A stretch of 64,000 nt of DNA from Rheinheimera sp. SA_1 (GTDB lineage Bacteria; Pseudomonadota; Gammaproteobacteria; Enterobacterales; Alteromonadaceae), in the NCBI RefSeq assembly GCF_001669775.1, contig NZ_LXWK01000011.1:1364001-1428000 (forward strand), given 5' to 3'. Both the position numbers and the translations under genes were made by a program. Below are positions 8,769-17,230 of the stretch, piece by piece (position 1 is the stretch's first letter; every line of letters starts with the position of its first letter). The notes under the pieces were generated by a model, which saw nothing but the letters and a program-made list of their open reading frames with translations, had not been told where the DNA came from and ran no database searches.

Positions 8769-9637
8769 TGTAACGACCAGCCAAATTCAGCCAGGATGGC
8801 CAGATGCGCTGGCTTGCCGTACACCCGTTGCCAGGCCTGCTGCAACCGCTGCCGGCGGGCTGGGGTTAAACTGCTGCGGCTTGCCACTATATATACCGGC
8901 GCCCGGTGCAAGGTCAGGCTGAATTGATAAGTAGCGGCCAGTTCCGGATAGGCCCTGCTCCATTCTAAAAACTGAGTTTTGTCTTCGATCATGCCGAGTA
9001 CCCGATGGCGCTGCAGCATATTCAGCTTTTGGGTCAGGCTATTGGCATATTGTAAAAATGGCTGGTAGGCCGCTTCTGTTTTCATTTGCTCAAAAGCAGC
9101 GCCGTAAAAAGCATCACGCAGCACGCCGATAGGCCCGGGTAATAATTTAATGTCGGCCAGTTGTTTGACTGTCGCCAGATGATCTTTATGCAGCACCAGC
9201 ACCGACTCTTCCATGTAATGAATACCGATAAAATCCGCGTATTGATTCCGCTCTTCGGTGTAGGACATCGTCAACATCAAATCGATTTTACCTTGCTGCA
9301 ACAAGGTCAGCGAACGCGACCAGGGGCTGCCGATCACTTCCAGCGAACAACCGGCTTCATCGGTTAATAAGCGCAGCAAACGGTGGTGTAATTCGTACCA
9401 ACGTGGCATCGACAAGCCTTCTTTGGCCACTGTTTCTTTGTTTTCATTTAGATGCGCCACTAAATTACAGGCTGGTTCCGCGGCGCGGTTCACAGCCTGT
9501 ACCGGAAATGCCAGCATGACGAACATCACGCCACAGGGCGCTAAGCTGATGGACTGGAAGCTTATGAACTGCAAGCCGATGGAGCGTAAGCCGATGGACC
9601 ATGCGATCTGCAACCTGCGAAGCAGCACCTTCACCAT
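8765..9637 (-). CDS. Periplasmic solute-binding protein, family 3 (amino-acid-binding type)
   Basis: A 290-residue protein with the pattern of bacterial extracellular solute-binding protein family 3. It has SPWSRSLTLLQQGKIDLML, then SYTEERNQYADF, which matches the conserved T.ERA...DF block, and YMEESVLVLHK. No ABC permease or ATPase is adjacent, so it may be an orphan sensor-type binding protein, as is common in this order. The N-terminal signal region (1-48) is unusually long because four imperfect 15-bp repeats encode IGLRS/IGLQF/ISFQS/ISLAP. The core hydrophobic stretch VMFVMLAFPVQA follows. The start codon shares a base with the rmuC stop (TGATG). Confidence 0.75.
   Translation of the reverse strand: MVKVLLRRLQIAWSIGLRSIGLQFISFQSISLAPCGVMFVMLAFPVQAVNRAAEPACNLVAHLNENKETVAKEGLSMPRWYELHHRLLRLLTDEAGCSLEVIGSPWSRSLTLLQQGKIDLMLTMSYTEERNQYADFIGIHYMEESVLVLHKDHLATVKQLADIKLLPGPIGVLRDAFYGAAFEQMKTEAAYQPFLQYANSLTQKLNMLQRHRVLGMIEDKTQFLEWSRAYPELAATYQFSLTLHRAPVYIVASRSSLTPARRQRLQQAWQRVYGKPAHLAILAEFGWSLQ
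9543..9602. repeat. Four imperfect 15-bp tandem repeats inside a signal-peptide region
   Basis: Units on the plus strand: aagctgatggactgg, aagcttatgaactgc, aagccgatggagcgt, aagccgatggaccat. The length is a multiple of three, so frame is kept. In the gene's frame they encode a pentapeptide repeated four times. Confidence 0.85.
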
Positions 9638-11004
9638 CAGCTTTCTATACTCCCGGGCAATTCCAGATTGGCTTTTTCCAGCAAATCGGCTGCCATTTCA
9701 GTTTTCACTGCCACTCCAAGTTCCTTAAATTCGGCCGCTTGTTTAATCAGGTTACCTTTACCGCTGTAGAGTTGGCCAAAGGCTTTATCGTAGCTTTCCC
9801 GCGCTTTGTCGAGTTGTTTGCCAACGCCCTGCATACTATCCAAAAAAGATGTCAGCTTGGCGTAGAACTTCTCTGCCCGATTAGCCAGTTCAGCACTGTG
9901 TTTGTTCTGATCTTCAAACCGCCATAGCTGCCGCACTATGTTCAGGCTGGTCAATAACGTGGTCGGCGTCGCGACCAGCACATTTCGCTCCAGCGCTTTT
10001 TGGTACAACATGGGGTCTTGTTTCAGCGCTTCAACATAAGCCGATTCAATCGGAATAAACATAAACACCACTTCCGGTGAATTTAAGCCATTGAGCTGAT
10101 AGTAGTTGCGATCCGCCAGCTCAACAATCCGATCCCTTACTGCCTGGCAATGCTCGGCCAGCGCCAATGTACGCTCGTTATCTTGCTCCGCATTGACATA
10201 CCGGGTATACGCAGCGAGAGAGGTTTTGGCATCAACCACCAGGTGTTTTTGTTGCGGCAGATAAATAATCACATCCGGCCGACGACGGCCTTCATCAGTT
10301 TGAAAACTGACTTCTCGCTGGTAATCCACGCCAGCCCGCAGGCCGGAATTGTCCAGCACGTTTTCCAGCATCAATTCGCCCCAGTTGCCCTGCACTTTTT
10401 TCTGGCCCTGCAAGGCATTGGTTAATCTGGCGGCTTGGTCGGTAATGGCAAAATTCAGTTTTTGCAGGTTTACCAGCTCGGTTTTCAGCTCAGAGCGTTG
10501 TTTCAGCTCTTCGGTGTGAATCGATTCCACTTTATCGCGAAAGCCTTTCATATCAGCCTGCAGCGGTTGTAATAACTGCAATAAACTTTCAGTGCTTTGC
10601 TGTTTAAAGTCTTCGCCCTTGCGTTGCAAAATTTCATTGGCCAACAATTCAAACTCTTGTTTTAACTGTTGTTTATTGTCTTTTAATAAGGCGAGTTGGC
10701 TTTGATAATGGCTTTGCCGCTCCTGCAATAATACCGTCAGCCGGTCGTATTTTTCTTTAAGATGCTGATAATGCTGCGCCTGCTGTTTTAGCTCATCGTT
10801 CAGGGCAAAGTGCTGATGTTTATGCTCCTGCAGTTGCTGCGCGGTGGCGGCAAGTTGCGTTTCCGTTCGGGCTTGTTCCAGACGCAAAATTGCATATAGT
10901 CGCTGACGCGACCAAAGCTGCCATAGCAGCACCAGCAGCACCAGCAGCATCATTACCAGTAATACCAGCCAGCCCATGGTTGGGTTGTTACTGATCACAT
11001 CCAT
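9637..11004 (-). CDS. rmuC: RmuC-family DNA recombination protein
   Basis: A 455-residue protein. An N-terminal membrane anchor (residues 10-30, GWLVLLVMMLLVLLVLLW) is followed by a long coiled coil rich in Gln, Glu and Leu (about 40-170). The RmuC nuclease-like core comes next, with LENVLDNSGLRAGVDYQREV, RRPDVIIYLP and VVDAKTSLAAYTRY. The last two give the D...D-x-K pattern of the PD-(D/E)XK-related fold. RmuC limits inversions at short inverted repeats in E. coli. The ATG at 11004 has AGGAG upstream; an extension to 11148 would add a non-conserved soluble segment ahead of the anchor. It is divergent from glutathione reductase and heads the operon with the binding protein and hydrolase. Confidence 0.92.
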   Translation of the reverse strand: MDVISNNPTMGWLVLLVMMLLVLLVLLWQLWSRQRLYAILRLEQARTETQLAATAQQLQEHKHQHFALNDELKQQAQHYQHLKEKYDRLTVLLQERQSHYQSQLALLKDNKQQLKQEFELLANEILQRKGEDFKQQSTESLLQLLQPLQADMKGFRDKVESIHTEELKQRSELKTELVNLQKLNFAITDQAARLTNALQGQKKVQGNWGELMLENVLDNSGLRAGVDYQREVSFQTDEGRRRPDVIIYLPQQKHLVVDAKTSLAAYTRYVNAEQDNERTLALAEHCQAVRDRIVELADRNYYQLNGLNSPEVVFMFIPIESAYVEALKQDPMLYQKALERNVLVATPTTLLTSLNIVRQLWRFEDQNKHSAELANRAEKFYAKLTSFLDSMQGVGKQLDKARESYDKAFGQLYSGKGNLIKQAAEFKELGVAVKTEMAADLLEKANLELPGSIES

Positions 11005-11205
11005 TCTAAGCTCCTGATCTAAATTCGTATTTTGCACATCGACGTTGCAATACTGTATTACTATACAGCGATCGGGGAAAAACGCCCAGTCGTCTGAGGT
11101 TGCGTGCTCTACCGCCGCCAGCTCTTGCAAATACCCGGCCGACCCCATATAACAATCTTCATTGCTTATCTTCGCTTTTCGTCGCTTTCACACAGGACCC
11201 AACTT

Positions 11206-12552
11206 ATGACTCAACATTTTGACTATATCGCCATCGGTGGCGGCAGCGGTGGTATTGCCAGCGTCAATCGCGCGGCCAGCCACGGCAAAAAATGCGCCAT
11301 TATCGAAGCCAAAGCGCTGGGTGGCACCTGTGTTAATGTGGGCTGTGTGCCGAAAAAAGCCATGTGGTTTGCCGGACAGGTGGCAGAAGCGTTGAAACTG
11401 GCGCCGGATTACGGTTATCCGGTTGAAGTTCCGGCTTTAGACTGGAGCAAACTGGTGGCCAGTCGCGAAGCTTATATTGGCCGTATTCATGCCTCTTACG
11501 ACAGAGTTCTGGCAAAAAACAATGTCACAGTCATTCAAGGCTTTGCCCGTTTTATTGATAAAAACACCATCGATGTTAACGGCACTTTATACAGCGCCGA
11601 CCATATCAGTGTTGCCACCGGCGGCCGACCAAGCTGGCCAGAAATTCCAGGCGCCCGTTTTGGCATCGACAGTGATGGTTTTTTTGCGCTGGCCGAACAA
11701 CCGAAACGAGTGGCGATTGTCGGTGCCGGTTATATCGCTGTGGAAATTGCCGGGGTGCTGAATGCACTGGGCTCGGAAACCCATTTATTAGTCAGACATG
11801 AAAAACCGCTGCGTAGCTTTGATCCGATCTTAAGCGACACGCTGGTCGAACAAATGGCGCGGGATGGCCTGACCTTACATCCACATACGCAGGTGAATGC
11901 GGTAGAGCAGCAAGCCGACAGCAGTTTGTTATTAAAGCTCAGTGATAACCGTACGCTGGAAGTCGATTGCCTGATTTGGGCCATCGGCCGCACCCCGGCC
12001 ACCGACAAACTAAATCTGGCAGCCGCCGGCGTCAGCACCGACGAGCAAGGTTTTATCCAGACCGACAAATTCCAGAACAGCAATGTGCCGGGCATTTACG
12101 CCATCGGCGACAACACCGGCCGCCTGGCCTTAACACCAGTCGCCGTGGCCGCGGGTCGTCGCTTAGCCGAACGCTTGTTTAACGGTAAAACTGACCTACA
12201 CCTCAACTACGAACTGGTACCAACGGTGGTGTTTTCACACCCGGCCATCGGCACCATCGGCCTGACCGAACCAGAAGCCCGCGACCAGTTTGGTGATAGC
12301 GTAAAGATTTACCAAAGTGAATTCACCGCCATGTACAGCGCGCTGACCAGCCACCGCCAACCGACCCGGATGAAGCTGGTGTGTGCCGGTAAAGATGAAA
12401 AAATCGTCGGCTTACATGTGATTGGTTTTGGCGCTGATGAAATGCTGCAAGGTTTTGCGGTGGCAATTAAAATGGGCGCCACTAAGGCTGATTTTGATAA
12501 CTGTGTGGCGATTCACCCTACTTCAGCGGAGGAGTTTGTGACGATGAGGTAG
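11206..12552 (+). CDS. gor: Glutathione-disulfide reductase
   Basis: A 448-residue flavoprotein. It has an N-terminal FAD-binding GGGSGG (residues 11-16), the redox-active disulfide motif [13 protein letters not shown] and an NADPH-binding [12 protein letters not shown] second FAD motif, GIYAIGDN, is followed by the C-terminal dimerisation domain with the catalytic His-Glu pair (AIHPTSAEE). It reduces GSSG with NADPH in the cytoplasm. The length matches E. coli Gor (450). The ATG at 11206 follows CACAGGA; an in-frame ATG 102 nt upstream would put 34 extra residues before the FAD motif and was rejected. It is monocistronic and divergent from rmuC. Confidence 0.95.
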   Translation: MTQHFDYIAIGGGSGGIASVNRAASHGKKCAIIEAKALGGTCVNVGCVPKKAMWFAGQVAEALKLAPDYGYPVEVPALDWSKLVASREAYIGRIHASYDRVLAKNNVTVIQGFARFIDKNTIDVNGTLYSADHISVATGGRPSWPEIPGARFGIDSDGFFALAEQPKRVAIVGAGYIAVEIAGVLNALGSETHLLVRHEKPLRSFDPILSDTLVEQMARDGLTLHPHTQVNAVEQQADSSLLLKLSDNRTLEVDCLIWAIGRTPATDKLNLAAAGVSTDEQGFIQTDKFQNSNVPGIYAIGDNTGRLALTPVAVAAGRRLAERLFNGKTDLHLNYELVPTVVFSHPAIGTIGLTEPEARDQFGDSVKIYQSEFTAMYSALTSHRQPTRMKLVCAGKDEKIVGLHVIGFGADEMLQGFAVAIKMGATKADFDNCVAIHPTSAEEFVTMR

Positions 12553-12564
12553 GGAACCTAACTT

Positions 12565-12629
12565 CAATGAATGTTGGCGCACTTGCCGCGAAGTGCTTGC
12601 TGTAAAGTGACAGGACGCCAACATGATTG
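12565..12629. other. Long imperfect inverted repeat after gor
   Basis: Outer arms CAATGAATGTTGGCG and CGCCAACATGATTG pair over 13 bp with a small bulge. Inside, GCACTT-GCCGCG-AAGTGC forms its own perfect hairpin. There is no T-run on either side, so it is not a classical terminator. It may be a structured 3' end of the gor transcript or a small mobile palindrome. Confidence 0.6.
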
Positions 12630-12663
12630 GAATATTTTGTACCGGACAACGAACAATTCGACA

Positions 12664-12698
12664 CCAGCACAGCAAACGAAGATTTTTGCTGTGCCTGG
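12664..12698 (-). terminator. Putative hairpin terminator of the chemoreceptor gene
   Basis: CCAG-CACAGCAAA pairs with TTTGCTGTG-CCTGG around an 8-nt loop, 13 nt past the chemoreceptor stop. The stem is strong but there is no downstream T-run on the minus strand, so Rho-independent function is uncertain. Confidence 0.45.
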
Positions 12699-12710
12699 CT
12701 AGCTAACCGG

Positions 12711-14348
12711 TTACACCGTTCTATTGGTTTTAAACTGCTTCACATTTAATTCCAGCTTTTTCGCTAATGCTTCGAGCTGATGGCTAGCACTGGTAATTTT
12801 ACCGGCCTCGTGTTCGGCTTTAAGCGCAGAGCTGGTGATTTGACTGAAGTTGCGGTTGATTTCAGAAGCCACTACCGACTGTTCTTCAGCCGCGGTCGCT
12901 ATCTGGATGTTCATATCACTGATCCGTGTCACCGACAGATTAATAGCGTTTAATGATTCACCGGCGCATTTTGCCTGTTCCACGCTCAAATCGGCTTGTG
13001 ACTTACCTTCTTTCATCACCGTCACGGCCAGTACTGAGCTTTGTTGCATTTTCTCGATCACAGCCTTGATTTGCCGGGTCGATTCTTGGGTGCGCCGCGC
13101 CAGATTTCTCACTTCATCAGCCACCACCGCAAAACCACGGCCTTGTTCCCCAGCTCGTGCTGCTTCAATCGCGGCATTTAACGCCAGTAAATTAGTTTGT
13201 TCCGCAATGCCCTGGATCACTTCCAGCACTTTCGCAATCTGGTGGCTGTCTTCGGACAAATTGTTAATCACTCCGGCAGCTTCGGTCACTTTATCTGCCA
13301 GCGCATTAATGCTCTGTTGGGTTTTACTGACTTCCTTTTGACCAGCGCTGAATTCATCCATAGCGGTTTGGGCTAACGCGGCAGCAGTGCTGGTGTGATT
13401 GGCTACTTCCAGTACGGTAGAAGACATCTGACTGATGGCCGTCGCACCTTGTTCTGTTTCAAATTTTTGATGGCTCATCAAATCTTCATTCTGTTGTGAA
13501 GTGTGCAATAACGAGCCGGATGCTGCCAGTAATTCAGCAGCTGCCCGCATGGAATTATTGGTCATCCCGGTTAAATGATTGGAGAGTGCTTTGGCCGCGC
13601 CGAGAATACTGTTGTCAGTCGAGGCTTCAACATTGATGGTTAAATCACCGGACGCAATTTTATTGATGACTAAAGCTGCATACTCCGGTTCACCGCCAAC
13701 AATTCGTTTTAACGCCTTGACCAATCGTATGGCAACAATGCTCCCAATAATCATCGCAATGATCGTAACCGTAATCATAATTGATTGAAAACTATTGGTT
13801 TGCTCGCGGGCCGCAGTGACTTCTTGCTGAATTTTGCCTTCCTGCTCATCAATGAGTTTATTGATCCTTTTTAACCACTCGCTATAAGCAGGAGAAATAG
13901 AATTCTGCAGCACTAAAGTCGCTTCGGAAAACTTATTTGCGTTAATCATTTCAAGCAAATCTGCAGTTGCCGCCAGAGTTGACTGTTCAATATCTTTGAT
14001 GTCTTGCAACAAGCTGATTTCTGTAGTGCTGGGTTTCACTTTTGCATACATATCGTCAAGCGTGACCGCAGATTTTTGATAAAAATCATTTAAACGAACG
14101 ATATCAGCCTGGTGTTTTTGCGCATCATTCACCCTGCCAGCAAGCACTGCATCGCGAATCGAAATTGCCCGATCATGTACACTGCCCCGAAAATTAATCG
14201 CTTGCCGCTGTTCAACAGCAGTTTGTTCTGACAATTGATTTAGATTTTTATCAGCTATCCCAATTTTAACTAACCCTAAAATAGTGATGCCAAGCATGAT
14301 GACGAGCAATACGGTAAAGCCGGTATAAAGTCGTTTTATGATGTTCAT
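12711..14348 (-). CDS. Methyl-accepting chemotaxis protein (4HB ligand domain)
   Basis: A 545-residue receptor. TM1 (8-28) is followed by a helical periplasmic domain of about 160 residues that fits the four-helix-bundle MCP family. TM2 (about 190-210), HAMP and a cytoplasmic signalling coiled coil follow, with the hairpin tip [20 protein letters not shown] conserved through [14 protein letters not shown]. No C-terminal CheR/CheB-tethering pentapeptide is visible. It would bind a small ligand and control CheA/CheW; the ligand is not predictable. No che genes are nearby, so it is an orphan receptor. The 350-bp region upstream should hold its promoter. Confidence 0.93.
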   Translation of the reverse strand: MNIIKRLYTGFTVLLVIMLGITILGLVKIGIADKNLNQLSEQTAVEQRQAINFRGSVHDRAISIRDAVLAGRVNDAQKHQADIVRLNDFYQKSAVTLDDMYAKVKPSTTEISLLQDIKDIEQSTLAATADLLEMINANKFSEATLVLQNSISPAYSEWLKRINKLIDEQEGKIQQEVTAAREQTNSFQSIMITVTIIAMIIGSIVAIRLVKALKRIVGGEPEYAALVINKIASGDLTINVEASTDNSILGAAKALSNHLTGMTNNSMRAAAELLAASGSLLHTSQQNEDLMSHQKFETEQGATAISQMSSTVLEVANHTSTAAALAQTAMDEFSAGQKEVSKTQQSINALADKVTEAAGVINNLSEDSHQIAKVLEVIQGIAEQTNLLALNAAIEAARAGEQGRGFAVVADEVRNLARRTQESTRQIKAVIEKMQQSSVLAVTVMKEGKSQADLSVEQAKCAGESLNAINLSVTRISDMNIQIATAAEEQSVVASEINRNFSQITSSALKAEHEAGKITSASHQLEALAKKLELNVKQFKTNRTV

Positions 14349-14704
14349 AAATTACCCTTTTATCTTACTGATTAGGCTTGGGAATATTTTTAACCAGCAA
14401 GCCTGACTGCTGATCGGTAGAGCCTGGCAAGGTTACTGTGAAGTGGTGAGACAGACAGTGGGCAACATCAATGTTCGTGCAAACGCCAACACAACATTAC
14501 GTGAAGCCCGCAGATTTAGATCAGTCGCTGTGATATATCAGATAAAAAGCACAGAGCCGCACAGATAGACTCCGGGAAAATGACAAAGTTCATACGGTCG
14601 CTTTATAGCGCCTTGGCCATCAACAAAGACCCATCCACCGTAAACATGCCACAAGTGTATTGGCAATAAACAAGGGTTTATCCGTACCAAGCAGCAACCT
14701 GTGG
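14349..14704. other. Intergenic region holding the chemoreceptor promoter and an nfeD-like remnant
   Basis: About 356 bp between two minus-strand genes. The only recognisable content is the short nfeD-like fragment at 14603-14641, annotated separately. No credible open frame was found. Confidence 0.5.
14603..14641 (-). pseudogene. Fragment resembling the 3' end of nfeD
   Basis: On the minus strand this 39-bp stretch encodes TVDGSLLMAKAL and a stop, against VAVDGSLLLVKAL and a stop at the end of the intact nfeD-like gene at 18098-18565. The DNA matches at about 32 of 39 positions by eye. Upstream of it the similarity stops and no frame continues. It is most simply the leftover 3' tip of a duplicated or lost nfeD paralogue. 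Confidence 0.5.
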
Positions 14705-14920
14705 TTATTCGTCCACAGGTTGCAAGGTAAATACCGCTTCCACCGGCACCGCAAAAAACTGCGCCAACTTTAATGCAATCACCACTGAAGGGGTAAAGCG
14801 GCCTGTTTCTACCGAACTGATGGTTTTGCGGGACACGCCAATCGCGTCGGCCAGCTCTTGCTGCGACAGCTTACGTTTGCTGCGCAGCTTTGCAATATTG
14901 TTATCCAGTTCGTCACTCAT
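14705..14920 (-). CDS. XRE-family helix-turn-helix regulator
   Basis: A 71-residue protein made of one HTH_3 domain: KLSQQELADAIGVSRKTISSVETGRFTPS is the classical XRE HTH, followed by an ALKLAQFFAVPVEAVF helix. It belongs to the short Cro/YozG-like regulators commonly paired with multi-helix membrane proteins. The start overlaps the end of the upstream membrane protein gene by 8 bp, so the two form one transcript. It likely autoregulates from the palindrome at 15467-15482 (inference). Confidence 0.88.
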   Translation of the reverse strand: MSDELDNNIAKLRSKRKLSQQELADAIGVSRKTISSVETGRFTPSVVIALKLAQFFAVPVEAVFTLQPVDE

Positions 14921-15401
14921 GTTCAGCTCTCAATCCCAGCAATACTGGCACTGCATAAGCCCACATCATGATGCAAATCAGTGCTCCAGCGTAATCCCTT
15001 AACACCACAGCATCAAACCAGGCAGAAAAGTCATCAATACCGGCAAAAGCCCAAGTTGCAGTCAACACCAGGGTGACCGTATAAAAGCTGGATTTATAAC
15101 CTTGTTGGTTTAAAAATCCACTAAATTCATCGGTAAAATTGCCATACCAAAAAGCCCGTTTGCTAATACCGCTGCTATAGCGGCTCAATTTCGACAATGT
15201 TACAAAAAACAATACTATCGCAATTACATACAGAAACCCGACCGATGTGATGACCCAGCCATCAACGCCAAACGATTTTAGCAACGAATACAGGAAATCT
15301 CCGGCGACCAACAAACCCCAAAAGATGCCAAAGAGTGCATTGTGTTTTAAGTACATCAGCTCATTTTCGGCTACTGTTAAATTTTTTACCGTCATCATCA
15401 C
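14913..15401 (-). CDS. Four-helix membrane protein, partner of the XRE regulator
   Basis: A 162-residue protein with about four hydrophobic segments (22-42, 50-70, 105-125, 138-158) and no recognised catalytic motif. I do not recognise the family by name. The membrane protein + short XRE regulator pairing, in which the regulator is encoded immediately downstream and overlaps by 8 bp, is widespread in bacteria. The first of three consecutive Met codons or the second gives the N-terminus; ATG 15401 follows a GGAGAG sequence. The function is unknown. Confidence 0.7.
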   Translation of the reverse strand: MMMTVKNLTVAENELMYLKHNALFGIFWGLLVAGDFLYSLLKSFGVDGWVITSVGFLYVIAIVLFFVTLSKLSRYSSGISKRAFWYGNFTDEFSGFLNQQGYKSSFYTVTLVLTATWAFAGIDDFSAWFDAVVLRDYAGALICIMMWAYAVPVLLGLRAEHE

Positions 15402-15420
15402 TCTCCTTAGTTTATCGTAC

Positions 15421-15495
15421 TTGATTGATACCTAAGCGCCTCATCTGCAACCTAGGATTACCAAATGATACCTTAAGGTGTCAGTCAATCAAGCG
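15421..15495. promoter_or_regulatory. Putative operator/promoter region of the membrane protein-XRE operon
   Basis: The centre is a 16-bp palindrome with one mismatch, GATACCTTAAGGTGTC (15467-15482). A related half-site, TTGATTGATACC, lies at 15421-15432, and the inverted TCAATCAAG at 15484-15492 mirrors it. The sites lie 20-95 bp upstream of the operon start, as expected for an autoregulating XRE repressor. Confidence 0.5.
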
Positions 15496-15668
15496 CTAAA
15501 ACTAAAAAAAGTTAATTTGCTTGTAACAAAATGTAATAACCCAAGCGACTTATTACTGGCGAAAGGCTGTCAATTGTGTGGTGATACTGAATGCGAAAAC
15601 AGGATGATTGGGTTTACCGGTGCGCTACTGCAGGTGGTTGTTCTGTTAACCCAAATCTTCAATTGACC

Positions 15669-15812
15669 ATGATCACAACCCGCTGGTCACTGCGTAATTT
15701 TGCCATTTTTGCCTATCTCATCGTTGTGATAGGCGTCTACTTTATTGGGGAAGTTGCGGGCGGCCGAAGGGGGCAATTGACGCGGCTTGTTTTACTTGCT
15801 CTTACTTCTTGA
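15669..15812 (+). CDS. Possible small single-TM protein
   Basis: 47 codons from ATG to TGA. The product has a basic N-terminus, one hydrophobic helix (FAIFAYLIVVIGVYFI, residues 11-26) and an Arg-rich tail. No convincing ribosome site precedes it, and its last 11 bp overlap the end of a gene on the other strand. A 7-bp inverted repeat (GCCTATC/GATAGGC) lies within it. It could equally be chance. Confidence 0.22.
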   Translation: MITTRWSLRNFAIFAYLIVVIGVYFIGEVAGGRRGQLTRLVLLALTS

Positions 15813-16029
15813 AAATAGACCAGAATTTATAGCGAGCATTATTTACTGATGTAACTTCATTTTGGGAAATTAGATTAAGTAAAATACCGATAAATATAGC
15901 GATCACGGGAAAAGCTAGGCTGATGAGTTTTGCCTCTGGATCTGAGCGCTTAACATCATTGATGATGACGAAAAAGTCAGGATCGAACAAGTTTTGAATT
16001 GCACCGTAGCCACTCACTAAACCAAACAA
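15802..16029 (-). CDS. Small two-TM protein of unknown function, start uncertain
   Basis: The frame encodes an early hydrophobic segment (LCILFGLVSGYGAI), a polar loop with DPDFFVIINDVKRSDPEAK, a second helix (ISLAFPVIAIFIGILLNLI) and a basic tail. A TTG at 16029 gives 75 residues but cuts the first helix. The frame stays open upstream, and an ATA codon at 16089 in a suitable position (context AAGATACAT) suggests the original start may have been an ATG now changed to ATA. The product would then be about 95 residues. It follows the attC-like palindrome at 16107-16178 and is AT-rich like its neighbours. It may be an accessory cassette gene, possibly inactive. Confidence 0.45.
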   Translation of the reverse strand: MFGLVSGYGAIQNLFDPDFFVIINDVKRSDPEAKLISLAFPVIAIFIGILLNLISQNEVTSVNNARYKFWSIFKK

Positions 16030-16106
16030 AATACATAAATAGCCGAAAAACTTTAGGTATTTATACTTTGCTCTATCACTTAAATGTATCTTAGTTTCCG
16101 TACTTT

Positions 16107-16178
16107 GTATAACGCTCGCAGCACGAGCATGTTTGTAGCGCAGCGTAAAACATGTCTCTGTAGCTGCGTTTATTAGCC
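16107..16178 (-). other. attC-like imperfect palindrome after the 2H phosphoesterase gene
   Basis: On the minus strand it begins at the 2H stop codon (GGCTAATAAACGCAGC) and ends GCTGCGAGCGTTATAC. The arms pair (CGCAGC/GCTGCG, then AC.GAG.CATG with unpaired extra bases) around a CATGTTT...AAACATG hairpin. The layout (stop codon running into the site, outer GTTATAC core one base from GTTRRRY, unpaired bases in one arm, about 72 bp) is that of an integron attC site. No integrase was seen. Confidence 0.45.
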
Positions 16179-16622
16179 GTTTATTAGAGTGCTGACATCC
16201 TTTCGAACACCAAATATATCTCTACTTGTAAATCCCAAAGTAATATGGAAATCTCTTTCGGTAAATCCAAGATTTTCTCTAATTAAATCACCTTGTGGCG
16301 ACTCAATTACTACAAAGTAAACTTCATCTCTACCTTTTTTAACTTTGCCGAGTCCTAAATAATTGAGACTAATTTCCTTCCCAATGTATTTTTCTACATC
16401 TTCGTAACTACTACGCCCATATTCTTGCGGCGTCAACAAAGTAACATGGTATTCACCCCCGTCTCTTCGGATTTGATTTTCAGTTAGTTTGTGATATTCC
16501 TGATGGCCAACCAATTGTTCAATCAACCTTAGGTACTCTGCTACATCTTCTTCTGGAATGCTTATTCCTGGGTAACGCCCACCAATCTGAGAGAACAAAT
16601 ACCCAATTTCGTATACTTTCAT
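16173..16622 (-). CDS. 2H phosphoesterase-like protein
   Basis: A 149-residue soluble protein. Two His-x-Thr motifs, YHVTLLTP (His 59) and FHITLGFT (His 126), sit 67 residues apart, each in a beta-strand context. They define the 2H phosphoesterase fold (LigT/ThpR, AKAP7-like, and phage Acb1, which cleaves CBASS cyclic nucleotides). The expected chemistry is hydrolysis of 2'-5' or cyclic phosphodiester bonds. Its ATG overlaps the stop of the upstream Cap15-like gene (ATGA), so the two are coupled. Pairing with a presumed cyclic-oligonucleotide receptor makes a signal-degrading or signal-modifying role attractive (inference). The gene is AT-rich relative to the flanks. Confidence 0.7.
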   Translation of the reverse strand: MKVYEIGYLFSQIGGRYPGISIPEEDVAEYLRLIEQLVGHQEYHKLTENQIRRDGGEYHVTLLTPQEYGRSSYEDVEKYIGKEISLNYLGLGKVKKGRDEVYFVVIESPQGDLIRENLGFTERDFHITLGFTSRDIFGVRKDVSTLING

Positions 16623-17230
16623 TTAAATCTCCCAATGGTTTTTACCCCGACCCACTTTAGATCAGTTTTTCCTCTTGTATGCGGGTTTCTGTCTGTAAAA
16701 TAGAAGTCGCTCATTAGAATACCATTGTCGTCGAAACTAATATCAATAACTGACACCCCATTAAATTCATCATACTTTGAATCATCTTCTCTATTAGCTG
16801 CTCTAGTTCTCCAATATGCTATCAATTTGTATTTTTGGTCTAATTCATCCTTAACAATTTTCACTGCAATGCTCTCGCCTTTGGATCTTTTTGTATAGGT
16901 GTAAAATTTTAATTTAGTCATTGTTTGACTAATTTCCATCACAAAAGGGTGAGGAGTATTTTCCCCATCCCTATCCACCGTCCCCTCCCAACGACCATTT
17001 AGATTTGGAGTAGAACAAAGCCACCCCATTACTCTAAAAATCGGTATTTTCCATAAGTATTTATCATATACGAACCACAAGAGACCAATCGCGCTCATCA
17101 TCACACCAGCCTTAAGTGGCAATAGTTGAGGACTTACTTCAAAAATAGTGATGGTTATAACTGATAAAAGAATACTTAAAATGACAGTTACAACTGCTAT
17201 TTTGTTTATCTCTATTTCATGAGGAATCAT
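16619..17230 (-). CDS. Cap15-like two-TM beta-barrel protein (CBASS-type effector)
   Basis: A 203-residue protein. Two N-terminal membrane helices (11-31, 40-58) are followed by a soluble beta-rich domain. It opens with NLNGRWEG (76-83) and contains ISQTMTKLKFYTYTKRSKGES (100-120), KYKLIAYWRTRA, and GILMSDFYFTDRN then TRG (170-187). This order of motifs (L-x-G-x-W-x-G; Q-x-x-x-x-K-x...T; Y-F-T-D-R-N...G) is what I associate with Cap15/S-2TM-beta effectors. In those, a cyclic dinucleotide drives oligomerisation in the inner membrane and cell death. No CD-NTase is adjacent. It overlaps the 2H phosphoesterase gene by 4 bp. AAGGAG lies about 14 nt before the ATG, with a two-codon ORF (ATG AAT TAA) in between. 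Confidence 0.75.
   Translation of the reverse strand: MIPHEIEINKIAVVTVILSILLSVITITIFEVSPQLLPLKAGVMMSAIGLLWFVYDKYLWKIPIFRVMGWLCSTPNLNGRWEGTVDRDGENTPHPFVMEISQTMTKLKFYTYTKRSKGESIAVKIVKDELDQKYKLIAYWRTRAANREDDSKYDEFNGVSVIDISFDDNGILMSDFYFTDRNPHTRGKTDLKWVGVKTIGRFK

Noticed and set aside
16173-17230. Complete CBASS operon
   Set aside because: No CD-NTase, Cap2/Cap3 or HORMA/TRIP13-like gene lies within reach; only an effector-like protein and a 2H enzyme are present.
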